Assembly (NCBI RefSeq): GCF_019891175.1
Contig: NZ_CP072600.1
Coordinates: forward strand, 2,046,001 to 2,110,000
Length of the DNA stretch: 64,000 nt
From: Leptothermofonsia sichuanensis E412
GTDB taxonomy: Bacteria > Cyanobacteriota > Cyanobacteriia > Leptolyngbyales > Leptolyngbyaceae
Direction of reading: 5' to 3'
Shown: piece by piece, positions 26,634 through 35,493 of the stretch
Layout: every line of letters starts with the position of its first letter
How positions within the stretch are numbered: position 1 is the first letter of the stretch
Notes under the pieces: model-generated
Told to the model about the DNA's origin: nothing
What the model saw: the letters and a program-made list of their open reading frames with translations, nothing else
Databases searched by the model: none
Program-made: the position numbers and the translations under genes

Positions 26634-27980
26634 CTATCCCTGCCTGTTATCCCGGAATAATGAGGATGATTTTCTGAAGCGCTCTTTGGCAGATTCAAAC
26701 CCCTCTCTCATGGCTATCTGAATTCGTTTCGGGTCAGGCTTCTTGCCTCCCATTAAATCCCCGAAATAGACACAGGCGGCTTCTCCCAGTGCCCAGGTGT
26801 AAGCAAATGCCCAGGATGCGGCAATCACACTGCCAAAGCCAGGAATGAATTTAATTAACTCACGCCCGATCACCTGTGCCAGAAACCCCCCGGCGATCGC
26901 ACTCACCACTCCACCCGCCTGGGATGGGGTCAGCGTTTGCCCATACAATTGCCCCAATAATCCCACCATCGACACCTGCAACGCCGTCAACACAGGCATT
27001 GTGGCGAAGGGCAGGGGCACGGCTGCCAGAGTGGTCGCCATGATTGCAAAGGGAAGGATGTAGCGTCGTCCCGCCTCCCGATAAAGATTGCCAATCTGTT
27101 GACCAAGATCTGCTTCCAGCAGTTGATACATGGCATTCGCTTCCGCTTCTGGCAATAATTCGGCAAGGGTGTTGATAAAAACCTCCAACCCATAAAACAC
27201 GGGCGTAAACCCATCTTCTTCCAGGGTGAAATCAATCATCACTGCCCGGTCATAAAGTCCTTTGAAGCTCTCCTGAAGTGCGGTGAATGCTCGTTGGACA
27301 TCCTCAATGGCAGGCGGGTAAGCCGGATGATCCACAATTAGGGCTGGGTAAATTTCATGCAAACATGTGACTACCAGCAGACAGGGCACCTCTGGATGCT
27401 GTTGCCGAATTTGCCGGGCAATCTGCTTCAAGGTATCTGTAGCAAAATCGTTAATTTTGATCGTGAGAATCAGCACCCGTGCCTGGCGTGCTGTCTCCTG
27501 TTGCAATTCGCCCAGGAGTTCTTGAATGACGGCAGCCGTTTCCTGCCCCAGATCACCCAGACCAACCGTGTCTGTAAAAACAAGCAGGGGCAGATCTTCT
27601 GTTGGGTAGCTGTATCGTTGGGTGTACTGAGTGTGTGGGCGAAACCCCTGACCTATAATTTCAGCCGAAACACCTGTCAGACCCCGCACAATCGAACTTT
27701 TGCCTGCCTGGGGTTTTCCAATCAGTAAGGCTTCTGTCGTGGGCAGTTCTGCCCTGATCTGTTCCAGAATCTCCCTGACCTGCGCTTCACTGACACTGAA
27801 CCAGGAAACCAGGGTTTTGACAACCCATTGAACAGGCCGCGATCGCCGCCATCCACTCACAGCTCCGCTGACCCGCTCCGGCAAATCAGTGACCATTCCA
27901 ACTGGCACTGGAAGCGAAGATGGCGACTCATCTGTTCGCTGAGAAGAGTCTGAAGGACGGGCTTCAGATGGCTCAGGCAT
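26634..27980 (-). CDS. GTPase with DUF697 membrane domain
   Basis: A P-loop GTPase followed by a hydrophobic DUF697 region. The 448 residues have an N-terminal low-complexity segment, then GKPQAGKSSI (G1, about 87-96), FTDTVGLGD (G3) and LLVVTCLHE at the position of the usual NKxD, so base recognition may differ. Residues about 310-420 hold several hydrophobic, Gly/Ala-rich helices (YILPFAIMATTLAAVPLPF, GGVVSAIAGGFLAQVIG, IPGFGSVIAASWAFAYTW) typical of DUF697. It probably acts at a membrane. It starts 13 bases after the DUF2973 gene, so the two are co-transcribed. Confidence 0.85.
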   Translation of the reverse strand: MPEPSEARPSDSSQRTDESPSSLPVPVGMVTDLPERVSGAVSGWRRSRPVQWVVKTLVSWFSVSEAQVREILEQIRAELPTTEALLIGKPQAGKSSIVRGLTGVSAEIIGQGFRPHTQYTQRYSYPTEDLPLLVFTDTVGLGDLGQETAAVIQELLGELQQETARQARVLILTIKINDFATDTLKQIARQIRQQHPEVPCLLVVTCLHEIYPALIVDHPAYPPAIEDVQRAFTALQESFKGLYDRAVMIDFTLEEDGFTPVFYGLEVFINTLAELLPEAEANAMYQLLEADLGQQIGNLYREAGRRYILPFAIMATTLAAVPLPFATMPVLTALQVSMVGLLGQLYGQTLTPSQAGGVVSAIAGGFLAQVIGRELIKFIPGFGSVIAASWAFAYTWALGEAACVYFGDLMGGKKPDPKRIQIAMREGFESAKERFRKSSSLFRDNRQG

Positions 27981-27993
27981 GGGGAGAGGCTAA

Positions 27994-28311
27994 CTAAGCG
28001 TCGTCGCGAGAGTCAATGCTGGAGCCTGGAGAAGACTCATAAAGAGCATCCAGTTGTTCACGAGCATCTTCAACACTCATAGAACGCATCACCAGCAGCG
28101 GCTCATTGATCATGTTGCCAGACGCATCCAGCAATTCAGGATGGGGAGGGGCTACGGAACGGGAAGCATTCGACGATTGCCCACTACCTGACCAACCTCT
28201 TGGGGCATGCTGGGAATCTACTCCCAGGGTCATTAAGTTGCGAATCAAATTACCAACTGCCAGCAATGCAAGAATCGTAAAGGCAATAATGTAAAGTATG
28301 TGTGGTAACAT
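27994..28311 (-). CDS. DUF2973 family protein, 105 residues
   Basis: A cyanobacterial protein of unknown function. One N-terminal membrane helix (ILYIIAFTILALLAVGNLI, residues 5-23) precedes a polar linker and a conserved tail with HPELLDASGNMINEPLLV, MRSMSVEDAREQLDALYES, which I recognise as the DUF2973 pattern. The start is supported by GAGGA 7 bases before the ATG. It lies between the DUF2605 and GTPase genes on the same strand. Confidence 0.8.
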   Translation of the reverse strand: MLPHILYIIAFTILALLAVGNLIRNLMTLGVDSQHAPRGWSGSGQSSNASRSVAPPHPELLDASGNMINEPLLVMRSMSVEDAREQLDALYESSPGSSIDSRDDA

Positions 28312-28500
28312 AACGCTTTCCTCGACTCAGACAGCGTGATGCTGAGAGTATGAAACGGCAGATTCTAAAGTTCAGATGGACACCACTGAAACAAGTATGA
28401 CTTTAACTTGAGTAGCCCAGGATAGATAGTATCTAGTCTCGCAAATTTTTAGGAAATTCTGAATCCCAACTTTAAAGAGATTTTTTTCAGACACATCGGC

Positions 28501-28818
28501 TCAAGCAGATTGCTCCAACCGAAAACGTCTCCCAGTTTGCCAACATTCCATGACAAGTTGATGCCAGGGTGCCAGGATGGAAGGTTCAATCCCAACCTGA
28601 CCATTGGTTTCCTTCAACAGGATACGGGCTGTATTCACTTCCTGCTGGGCACTGATGACCCGCGCTAAGAGATCGGTTTGCTGCTCTTCGCTCAGGAAAG
28701 TAATATTCTCTGTTTCCAGCAACAGACGGGCGCGCTCAAACCAGTACTGAAAATCATCCAGCAATGGCTCTAGCAAGGATTGCAACAGGTTGGTATTGGG
28801 TGAATCAGAGCCAGACAT
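28501..28818 (-). CDS. DUF2605 family protein, 105 residues
   Basis: A cyanobacterial protein of unknown function, apparently soluble and helical. LLQSLLEPLLDDFQYWFERA, ITFLSEEQQTDLLARV, NGQVGIEPSILAPWHQLV and ECWQTGRRFR match the DUF2605 pattern. I place the start at 28818 (MSGSDSPNTN). The frame stays open for 52 more codons, but that extension is encoded by a dispersed repeat and does not look like protein. The gap to DUF2973 is 189 bases. The two DUFs are often neighbours in cyanobacteria as far as I recall, which suggests joint action. Confidence 0.78.
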   Translation of the reverse strand: MSGSDSPNTNLLQSLLEPLLDDFQYWFERARLLLETENITFLSEEQQTDLLARVISAQQEVNTARILLKETNGQVGIEPSILAPWHQLVMECWQTGRRFRLEQSA

Positions 28819-29372
28819 ACGAGGACTGAAACGACACAGCAGTGAGACTAGTGCAGGTTGGCGAAAATAACCCGCCAGGTTCAGGTTTAGGTTGAAGCAC
28901 GAAGACACGAAGCACACTAAGAAATGTTGTGTCCCTTCGTGCCTTTGTGGTGAAAAACTTCTGCCGCAATGCACTAGGTTAAATCTAGTGGGCTTCTGAC
29001 TCTATCTTAGCGTTTTTTAAGGATTGCAAAAAAATTTATGTTTATTCATGATGATAGAGGTGTTCCATTTAGCCTCTCTGCATGAATGCGGAATCAGTAA
29101 GATAGAGGGTGTAGATTCCATGATGGAGTGACTGGAAATTCATGGCTTTTCAGGCGTATCGGATGAGTTTAATGAAAGCGCGTTTATTCAGCGATCGCCT
29201 TCAGCACTTCAACGGTTGGACCACAATGGTAAGAACTGTAACGACAGCGATGGCAATCGGACGAACTGCAACAGCCAATCGGGAACGAACTATCCAGGGG
29301 CGTGCACTCGCCCCGGTGAAGGTTTGATAGTTCACGGCTGGTTGGATTGTTGTTTTTCATTGAGCAAAGTTT
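28819..29372. other. Spacer between DUF2605 gene and thrS
   Basis: A 554-bp spacer between divergent genes. About 28894-28956 is a CACGAAGACACGAAG / CTTCGTGCCTTTGTGGTG inverted repeat of a type widespread in cyanobacteria. CACTAG/CTAGTG (28973-28990) is a short hairpin. The 61-codon open frame at 29142-29327 has no recognisable content and is not called. Confidence 0.55.
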
Positions 29373-31196
29373 ATGCCTGCTGAAAAATTGGTGTCGAATC
29401 AACCTGAAAAGATTTATCTGCCTAAAACCAGTGAATCAGAAACCTTGAAGAAGATCCGCCATACCACCTCCCATGTCATGGCGATGGCGGTTCAAAGGCT
29501 TTTTCCCAAAGCGCAGGTTACCATTGGTCCCTGGATTGAAAATGGATTCTACTATGATTTCGATAGCCCGGAACCTTTTACAGAAAAGGATCTGAAGGCC
29601 ATTAAGAAGGAGATGATTAAGATCATCAACCGCAAGCTGCCGGTGATTCGGGAAGAGGTAAGCCGGGAAGAGGCAGAACGCCGCATTCAGGCGATTAACG
29701 AGCCTTACAAATTAGAGATCCTGAACGATATCAAGGGGGATCCCATCACGATCTATCATCTGGGCGATCAGTGGTGGGATCTGTGTGCCGGTCCCCATGT
29801 TGAGAATACGGCTGACCTGAAGCCTGATGCCTTCGACCTTGAGAGTGTTGCCGGAGCATACTGGCGGGGGGATGAAACCAAAGCACAACTCCAGCGCATC
29901 TATGGCACTGCCTGGGAGTCGCCAGAGCAGTTGGCAGAATACAAACGCCGTAAAGAGGAAGCGCTGCGTCGAGATCACCGCAAGTTAGGAAAGGAACTGG
30001 GGCTGTTTATCTTTGCAGACCCGGTGGGTCCAGGATTGCCCCTGTGGACTCCGAAAGGAACGGTGGTGCGATCGCTTCTGGAAGACTTCCTCAAACGAGA
30101 ACAACTGAAGCGGGGGTATCTACCCGTGGTCACCCCCCACATTGCCCGGGTTGATCTGTTCAAAATCTCCGGGCACTGGCAGAAATATCAGGAAGACATG
30201 TTCCCGCTGATGGCAGAGGATGAGCAGTCGGCTCAACATGAGCAGGGTTTTGTTCTCAAACCGATGAATTGCCCCTTCCATATTCAGATCTATAAGAGTG
30301 AACTGCGGTCTTACCGGGAACTGCCCATGCGGTTGGCAGAGTTTGGGACAGTTTATCGGTTTGAGCAATCGGGAGAATTGGGCGGTTTAACTCGCGTGCG
30401 TGGCTTTACTGTAGATGATTCTCACCTGTTCGTCACACCAGAGCAGTTAGACCAGGAGTTTTTGAACGTAGTCGATCTGATTCTGTCTGTGTTCAAGAGT
30501 CTGCAACTGAAGAACTTTCGCGCACGCCTCAGCTTCCGCGATCCGGAGTCGGACAAGTACATTGGCTCTGATGAAGCCTGGGATAAGGCAGAAAGTGCCA
30601 TCCGACGGGCGGTTGAAACCCTGGGACTGCCCTATTTTGAGGGGATTGGGGAGGCGGCATTTTACGGTCCCAAGCTGGATTTCATTTTTCAGGATGTCCT
30701 GGATCGGGAATGGCAGTTGGGCACGGTTCAGGTAGATTACAACCTGCCAGAACGATTTGGGCTGGAATACGTGGGGGAAGATGGTACACGCCAGCGTCCG
30801 GTGATGATTCACCGTGCCCCCTTTGGCTCTCTGGAGCGATTGATTGGGATCCTGATTGAGGAGTACGCTGGGGATTTTCCGCTCTGGCTGGCTCCAACGC
30901 AGGTTCGTCTGTTGCCAGTTGCAGAGGAGTTTTTGCCCTTTGCCCGCCAGGTAGCGAACCAGATGCAGGCATTGGGACTGCGGGCAGAAGTGGATACCAG
31001 TGGCGATCGCCTCGGTAAGTTAATCCGTAATGCCGAAAAAGACAAGATTCCGGTGATGGCTGTGGTGGGCGCGAAGGAAGTGGAGTCTGACGCCCTCAGT
31101 ATTCGCACCCGCGCCTCTGGGGAACTGGGGTCAATTCCCGTGGCTGAAGTGCTGGAACGGTTGAAAACCGCCAACGAAAATCACAGCACTTTTTAG
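29373..31196 (+). CDS. thrS: Threonine-tRNA ligase
   Basis: Charges tRNA-Thr. The 607 residues lack the N-terminal TGS domain of the E. coli enzyme, which is usual for cyanobacterial ThrRS. The N2 editing domain is intact: HTTSHVMAMA and DLCAGPHVENT hold the His and Cys residues that clear Ser-tRNA. The class II core has MNCPFHIQIY, the zinc ligands in that Cys and in DDSHLF and VMIHRAPFGS, and motif 3 at GSLERLIGIL. The anticodon-binding domain is about residues 510-607. It converges on the methyltransferase-like gene with a 21-base gap. Confidence 0.97.
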   Translation: MPAEKLVSNQPEKIYLPKTSESETLKKIRHTTSHVMAMAVQRLFPKAQVTIGPWIENGFYYDFDSPEPFTEKDLKAIKKEMIKIINRKLPVIREEVSREEAERRIQAINEPYKLEILNDIKGDPITIYHLGDQWWDLCAGPHVENTADLKPDAFDLESVAGAYWRGDETKAQLQRIYGTAWESPEQLAEYKRRKEEALRRDHRKLGKELGLFIFADPVGPGLPLWTPKGTVVRSLLEDFLKREQLKRGYLPVVTPHIARVDLFKISGHWQKYQEDMFPLMAEDEQSAQHEQGFVLKPMNCPFHIQIYKSELRSYRELPMRLAEFGTVYRFEQSGELGGLTRVRGFTVDDSHLFVTPEQLDQEFLNVVDLILSVFKSLQLKNFRARLSFRDPESDKYIGSDEAWDKAESAIRRAVETLGLPYFEGIGEAAFYGPKLDFIFQDVLDREWQLGTVQVDYNLPERFGLEYVGEDGTRQRPVMIHRAPFGSLERLIGILIEEYAGDFPLWLAPTQVRLLPVAEEFLPFARQVANQMQALGLRAEVDTSGDRLGKLIRNAEKDKIPVMAVVGAKEVESDALSIRTRASGELGSIPVAEVLERLKTANENHSTF

Positions 31197-31217
31197 CGGT
31201 GACTGATAACCTATCCC

Positions 31218-32138
31218 TCATCGGCTTGCCTGGGGGCGGCTGCGCCTGGCAATGATGGGAAACTTTCTGGAAAGGATGCCAGCATCCAGGTCAGCAATGC
31301 CCTTGAGCGTGTCACCCTGGACTCGACCATTGAATACGGCGGTCATTCTCTGCCCCTGAATCGTTTCGGAACGACTGAAGGTGAGGCGATCGCCTGCCAG
31401 GGCAACCTGGGGAATGGCATATTTCTGGCCATCGACAATCACATCTCCCCTGACCTTCTGAAACTGCTGCGTGAACCGCAGAGTATAGGGATGCCGCCGT
31501 CCGGGAGCATACTCCAGACTGCCCTGCCAGTCCCCAGCAAGGCTGGCGGGCACAACCCAATGATGAAGCATGGGCCGCGTGGAACGAGACAAAGGAATAG
31601 ATTTATCGGGTTTCCACTCACCCATCTGTGCCCCATCGGAAACAAGGCGGGTGCCCGGTCTGAGTTCTTTGAGCAACCTGGAGCGAAGCGCTTGAGTGGC
31701 TTCAGGCGTCAGATGAAGGAGAATGACGCTGGCGGATTGAAAATTGGTCTGCAACGGATCTTGCTGGAGAAACTGGATGCGATCGCCCATATCAGCTTTT
31801 TCAGCCTTCTCCTGGCTTAACCGGAGAACATCGGCATTACTGTCTACCACCACAATTTTTCTGGGGGAGACCGCTTTCAGTTCCGCGAAGCCCAACTGTC
31901 CCTCCCTGGAACCCAAAATATAAACCACGTCCTGGCTGGAAACCTCTGCCAGCTTGAGCATTCCAGTAGTAACTGGGTCAGGCAGGGCCAGACTGGGGCG
32001 ATCGGACTGGGAAGGAATGGGAATGGTGGCAGGACTGGATTGGGCGTTGCCCGCAGGCGTAGGCCATCCAGTCGCAACCCCCATACTCAGGCTGACTGCA
32101 AGCCCCATTGTTCCAAAACCAATTGCTTTCCATCCCAT
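31218..32138 (-). CDS. Exported methyltransferase-like protein
   Basis: The first about 34 residues look like a signal peptide (IGFGTMGLAVSLSMGVATGW, PAGNAQ). The next part resembles a class I SAM methyltransferase fold: VVYILGSREGQLGFAEL in place of the usual DLGSGDG motif, KIVVVDSN, RIQFLQQDPLQTNF and LRPGTRLVSDGAQMGEWKPD. The C-terminal 100 residues are beta-rich. The loss of the motif I Asp and middle Gly casts doubt on SAM binding. I place the start at the ATG at 32138, with GGGAGG 9 bases upstream, not the TTG at 32162. Function unknown. Confidence 0.78.
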   Translation of the reverse strand: MGWKAIGFGTMGLAVSLSMGVATGWPTPAGNAQSSPATIPIPSQSDRPSLALPDPVTTGMLKLAEVSSQDVVYILGSREGQLGFAELKAVSPRKIVVVDSNADVLRLSQEKAEKADMGDRIQFLQQDPLQTNFQSASVILLHLTPEATQALRSRLLKELRPGTRLVSDGAQMGEWKPDKSIPLSRSTRPMLHHWVVPASLAGDWQGSLEYAPGRRHPYTLRFTQQFQKVRGDVIVDGQKYAIPQVALAGDRLTFSRSETIQGQRMTAVFNGRVQGDTLKGIADLDAGILSRKFPIIARRSRPQASR

Positions 32139-32285
32139 CAAAACTACCCTCCCACTTACCAACTACTTCAGTTCAGGAATACACATTAATTGATTAAGAT
32201 GTCGTCCTGAAGTTTCAGGTTATAAAATCCTCTTTCCTGGGGATCTCATACCATTCTGGATTTTGGATTTGTGATTTTAGATTTT

Positions 32286-32313
32286 GCCCTCTGCCCTCTG
32301 CCCTCTGCCTTCT
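32286..32313 (+). repeat. Heptanucleotide array, four GCCCTCT-type units
   Basis: Three GCCCTCT units and one GCCTTCT. It directly precedes the 32321-32396 repeat. Confidence 0.85.
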
Positions 32314-32320
32314 GGCTTTT

Positions 32321-32396
32321 CAGGCAGAGCCGTGGCAACGAGGTATTCTCAGAATTTATCTTTTTCAAGGGTGATTAAAGAGGATTAGAATAACAG
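32321..32396 (+). repeat. CAGGCAGAGCCGTGG dispersed repeat, copy 1
   Basis: CAGGCAGAGCCGTGGCAACG, AGGTATTCTCAGAATTTATC, GTGATTAAAGAGG. The second copy is at 62340-62412 with about 85 percent identity by eye. Confidence 0.85.
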
Positions 32397-32601
32397 GTCT
32401 GGTGACTCTGGGAATTGTAGAGCGGGTTGCATGGAATCCCTCAGAACTGTGGGACACTTTATCAAGTATAGTCACCATACCCCACTGTACCTCACACTCC
32501 CGTACCTCACTCAATTGAGAAACGCTACAGGATGTAGACGGGCGGTTCTGGCTTGTGTAGCAATTTGTAATTGTCTCGCGCTCAATTCGTGCTTCATATC
32601 T

Positions 32602-33480
32602 ATGCTTTCTTCTGCTGATTTGCTGTTGGCGACTCAATTCAAATCCCCAGGACCAATCATGGTTCAATGGGGTCCCCTTTCGATTCGCTGGTACGGGTTC
32701 CTGATTGCCTCGGCGGTTCTCCTTGGCGTCACCCTGTCCCAAACCCTGGCAAAGCGTCGCCATGTCAACCCTGATCTGATCAGTGACCTGGCGATCTGGC
32801 TGGTGATAGCTGCGATTCCCAGTGCTCGCCTCTACTATGTGCTGTTCCAGTGGCAGGAATATGCCCAACAACCTGACCAGATCTTTGCTATCTGGAGGGG
32901 AGGCATTGCGATTCATGGGGCAGTGATTGGCGGCTTAGTTGCCAGTCTTATTTTCTGCTGGATAAAGCGTATTTCTTTCTGGCAAATCGCCGATCTGATC
33001 GCGCCATCCCTGATCCTGGGGCAGGCGATCGGACGATGGGGTAATTTCTTTAACTCAGAGGCTTTTGGTCGTCCTACCGACTTACCCTGGAAGCTCTATA
33101 TTCCTCTAGACCGTCGTCCACCAGGGTATGAGGGATTTGATTATTTCCATCCCACCTTTCTCTATGAGTCTCTGTGGAATCTCATGGTGTTTGCTATTCT
33201 GATGAGTCTGTTTGTTTGGGGATTGAAACCGAACTCGAAGCTCAAAACCGGAACGCTATTTCTGGTTTATCTGGTGGCTTATAGTTGTGGACGGTTCTGG
33301 ATTGAAGGGTTGAGGATGGACAGTTTGATGCTGGGTCCCCTGCGCATTGCCCAGGTGATCAGCCTGGTCCAAATTACGGTGGGGGTTGCGGGTCTGATCT
33401 GGTTGTATGGACTGAAGCGATCGCTGCCAGATGTGGTGAATGCGCAAACCACAGAGGTTAATTCAGACACCCCTCCCTAG
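32602..33480 (+). CDS. lgt: Prolipoprotein diacylglyceryl transferase
   Basis: Membrane enzyme that attaches diacylglycerol to the lipobox Cys of lipoprotein precursors. The 292 residues have about seven hydrophobic helices and the family motifs [47 protein letters not shown] (with essential Arg and Asn), HPTFLYES and [20 protein letters not shown] chose the ATG at 32602 because [18 protein letters not shown] aligns with the usual Lgt N-terminus. The gene is monocistronic. Confidence 0.93.
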   Translation: MLSSADLLLATQFKSPGPIMVQWGPLSIRWYGFLIASAVLLGVTLSQTLAKRRHVNPDLISDLAIWLVIAAIPSARLYYVLFQWQEYAQQPDQIFAIWRGGIAIHGAVIGGLVASLIFCWIKRISFWQIADLIAPSLILGQAIGRWGNFFNSEAFGRPTDLPWKLYIPLDRRPPGYEGFDYFHPTFLYESLWNLMVFAILMSLFVWGLKPNSKLKTGTLFLVYLVAYSCGRFWIEGLRMDSLMLGPLRIAQVISLVQITVGVAGLIWLYGLKRSLPDVVNAQTTEVNSDTPP

Positions 33481-33533
33481 CAGGAAAGCCTTTATTGCTC
33501 CGCATCTAAACCACCCATTTCAGGATTTACTGC

Positions 33534-33564
33534 CAAAGAAAAAACCCTGGAGTGTCCTCCAGGG
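33534..33564 (-). terminator. Hairpin with flanking A-tract after lgt
   Basis: CCCTGGAG and CTCCAGGG pair around a 4-base loop. On the minus strand a T-run follows (complement of the A-tract at 33534-33544), so it would stop leftward transcription. With no leftward gene nearby it may guard lgt against antisense reading, or act weakly for lgt itself. Confidence 0.5.
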
Positions 33565-33739
33565 CTAAATCAGGGTGCATCTACCATTCCATTCTTCTGT
33601 GGCTGAGATAACCATCCGGAAAATTTGAGCCAGGTAACAAATTTTTCCACACGAATTGCCTGGGAAGCTGGCTCTAATTTCAGATACCAGGGGACTGAGG
33701 GTTCGGTCTAACAACTAAAACTTAACACCCCTCTTCACT

Positions 33740-33774
33740 CCACCCTGCGGGAACGCCAAAGGCGAACACCCCTC
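33740..33774 (+). repeat. 35-bp dispersed repeat, copy 2
   Basis: One base different from the copy at 7613-7647 (CCAAAGG for CCAGAGG). Confidence 0.85.
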
Positions 33775-33775
33775 A

Positions 33776-33837
33776 CTTCTCACCTCTCACTCCTCACTCC
33801 TCACTCCTGTCACCTGTCACCTCTCACTCCTCACTCC
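33776..33837 (+). repeat. Heptanucleotide array TCACTCC directly before cobM
   Basis: Consecutive 7-bp units of the type TCACTCC, TCACCTC and TCACCTG up to base 33837. The cobM ATG is the next triplet, so the array replaces any ribosome binding site. Confidence 0.85.
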
Positions 33838-34698
33838 ATGCATCATCCAGACCATTCCCGTCCTGAGTCCCCATTGCCTGCTGCCGTTTATATTGTGGGG
33901 GCAGGTCCGGGCGATCCTGAGTTGCTGACCGTTAAGGCTCAGCGGCTGCTGGCGCAGGCAGATGTGGTTCTGTTTGCTGATTCGCTGGTGCCATCGCAGG
34001 TTTTGCAAGGAGTGCGTCCTGAAGCGGAACTGATTCGCACAGCACACAAAACCCTGGAAGAAATTTTGCCGCTGATGATTGAACGGGTGCAGGCGGGTCG
34101 CTCTGTTGTGCGGCTACACTCAGGAGATCCCAGCCTTTATGGGGCGGTGCAGGAGCAGATGCAGGCACTGGTCGAGGCAAATATTCCCTTTGAGGTCGTT
34201 CCAGGGATTAGCGCTTTTCAGGCCGCTGCCGCCCGGTTGCGGGTGGAGTTGACCGTTCCAGAGCTGGTGCAGTCAATTATTTTGAGCCGGATTAGTGGAC
34301 GAACGGAGGTGCCAGACACTGAAGAACTGGAAACCCTGGCAGCCCACCAGGCCAGTCTTTGCCTGTATCTGAGTGCCCGCCATGTTGAACAGGTGCAGAC
34401 TAAACTGCTGCGACACTACCCGCCCACCACCCCCGTTGCCATCTGTTTCCGACTGGGCTGGCAGGATGAAAAGATCTGGCTGGTGAAACTGGAACAAATG
34501 GCAGCAGTGACACGGCAGGAAAATCTGATCCGCACCACACTCTATGTGATCAGCCCGGTGCTGGCAGCCGCAACGGTGCCAGAGGAATTTGCCCATCTGG
34601 ATTCAGGCAACGATTTGCATCAGCGGCGATCGCAACTCTACAACCCAAACCACTCTCACCTTTTCCGCCCATCGGGTCGGCGGAGTGATGAGGGGTGA
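33838..34698 (+). CDS. cobM: Precorrin-4 C(11)-methyltransferase
   Basis: SAM-dependent C-11 methylation of precorrin-4 in cobalamin (or pseudocobalamin) biosynthesis; CbiF in the anaerobic route. The 286 residues match the tetrapyrrole methylase fold: VYIVGAGPGDPELLTVKA, VVLFADSLV, VVRLHSGDPSLYGA, PFEVVPGISAFQAAAA and LCLYLSARHVEQV. The extra about 14 N-terminal residues and the low-complexity tail (QRRSQLYNPNHSHLF) are probably lineage-specific. The start codon follows a heptamer array with no Shine-Dalgarno sequence. Confidence 0.93.
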   Translation: MHHPDHSRPESPLPAAVYIVGAGPGDPELLTVKAQRLLAQADVVLFADSLVPSQVLQGVRPEAELIRTAHKTLEEILPLMIERVQAGRSVVRLHSGDPSLYGAVQEQMQALVEANIPFEVVPGISAFQAAAARLRVELTVPELVQSIILSRISGRTEVPDTEELETLAAHQASLCLYLSARHVEQVQTKLLRHYPPTTPVAICFRLGWQDEKIWLVKLEQMAAVTRQENLIRTTLYVISPVLAAATVPEEFAHLDSGNDLHQRRSQLYNPNHSHLFRPSGRRSDEG

Positions 34699-34835
34699 GG
34701 CGAGTTTTTAGTGGTTAGTTTTTAGTGGTTGAGAGGGGTAAAGGGCAGGGGGTAAGAAGAGCAAAAATTGCTCAAAAATCCGGATTTCATGCCTCTGAAA
34801 GTGTGGTTCTTCTATGAAGCACTCATAGGTACACG

Positions 34836-34866
34836 ACCCGCTGTATGTTTACAGACGGGTTTTTTG
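34836..34866 (+). terminator. Rho-independent terminator of cobM
   Basis: ACCCG/CGGGT and CTGT/ACAG arms with one bulged base around a short loop, followed by TTTTTT. It lies about 140 bases after the cobM stop. Confidence 0.85.
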
Positions 34867-34893
34867 TTGTCCGTTACCCTGCCCCCTGTTTTC

Positions 34894-34915
34894 TATAGCG
34901 TTTTTCAATTGAGTA
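34894..34915 (+). repeat. Left part of a 30-bp TATRGCG palindromic repeat, split by the IS
   Basis: TATAGCGTTTTTCAATTGAG plus TA. The intact relative is at 45709-45738, where CAATTGAGTA is followed by TCGCTATA. The IS630 element starts right at the TA. Confidence 0.65.
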
Positions 34916-34923
34916 ATACCAAT

Positions 34924-35493
34924 TTAAATGGGGTTCAGGGCAGATAGGGCATTCAGGATGAAGGAATATCCTGTGATCGAAGCAATAACTTCTGGAGTCA
35001 ATTGAGCCAGGAGTTGATCGACCTTCGCTTGGAGTTGCTCTAGCGTTTTGAACGAAGCCCACTTCAAATCTGCCTTGAGGTATTCCCACAACCTTTCAAT
35101 CGGATTTAACTCTGGGCAGTAAGCAGGTTGAAACAATAAAATCACATTCTCTGGCACCACTAAATCTTTACTGCTGTGAAAACGCCCGTTATCCACTTGT
35201 AGAATGTTGAGACTATCGGGGTAGGCTTTGGAGAACTCCTCGAGGAACGCTTGATAGCAAGCAGTATCCACATGGGAGAATTGCAAGAAAAACGACTCTC
35301 CGGTTGCTGGTTCGACGGCCCCATAGAGCCAAAACGCTTTGAACAACCATAGCCATTGCCCAATCGGTTTGATACCACAAGCAGTAATCAAGCGCCCAAT
35401 CAGGGTTTTGAGTCCAAAGCGACTTTCATCCTGAGCAAAATAACGGATAGGACGCTCCTCCTGGATGACTTGCCGAGCATACTGGCTCAACAA
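34924..35493 (-). CDS. IS630 transposase, DDE catalytic part (frame B)
   Basis: 189 residues of the DDE nuclease domain. Catalytic acids are in FAQDES, LQVDNGRFH and ELNPIERLWEYLK. The open frame begins at a TTG inside the overlap with frame A, so it is probably made as a continuation of frame A after a -1 slip; the fused protein would be about 350 residues, the normal IS630 length. Confidence 0.9.
   Translation of the reverse strand: MLSQYARQVIQEERPIRYFAQDESRFGLKTLIGRLITACGIKPIGQWLWLFKAFWLYGAVEPATGESFFLQFSHVDTACYQAFLEEFSKAYPDSLNILQVDNGRFHSSKDLVVPENVILLFQPAYCPELNPIERLWEYLKADLKWASFKTLEQLQAKVDQLLAQLTPEVIASITGYSFILNALSALNPI

Larger units (their letters stand above)
32139..32601. other. Spacer upstream of lgt with repeats
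   Basis: Contains a GCCCTCT heptamer array (32286-32313) and a 76-bp repeat shared with 62340-62412. An open frame joins lgt upstream from 32431, but its first 57 codons do not resemble Lgt and are treated as non-coding. Confidence 0.6.
33481..33837. other. lgt-cobM spacer
   Basis: A 357-bp spacer with a hairpin terminator (33545-33564), a 35-bp dispersed repeat (33740-33774) and a heptamer array that runs to the cobM start codon. No coding content. Confidence 0.7.

Noticed and set aside
28819-28974. 52-codon N-terminal extension of the DUF2605 protein
   Set aside because: Encoded by a CACGAAGACACGAAG-type dispersed repeat and unlike the family; the start at 28818 fits better.
29142-29327. 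61-codon open frame upstream of thrS, considered as a leader peptide
   Set aside because: No Thr-codon run, no ribosome binding site, no attenuator-like hairpins and no recognisable motif.
32431-32601. 57-codon N-terminal extension of Lgt
   Set aside because: Does not resemble Lgt, and the family N-terminus begins at the ATG at 32602.
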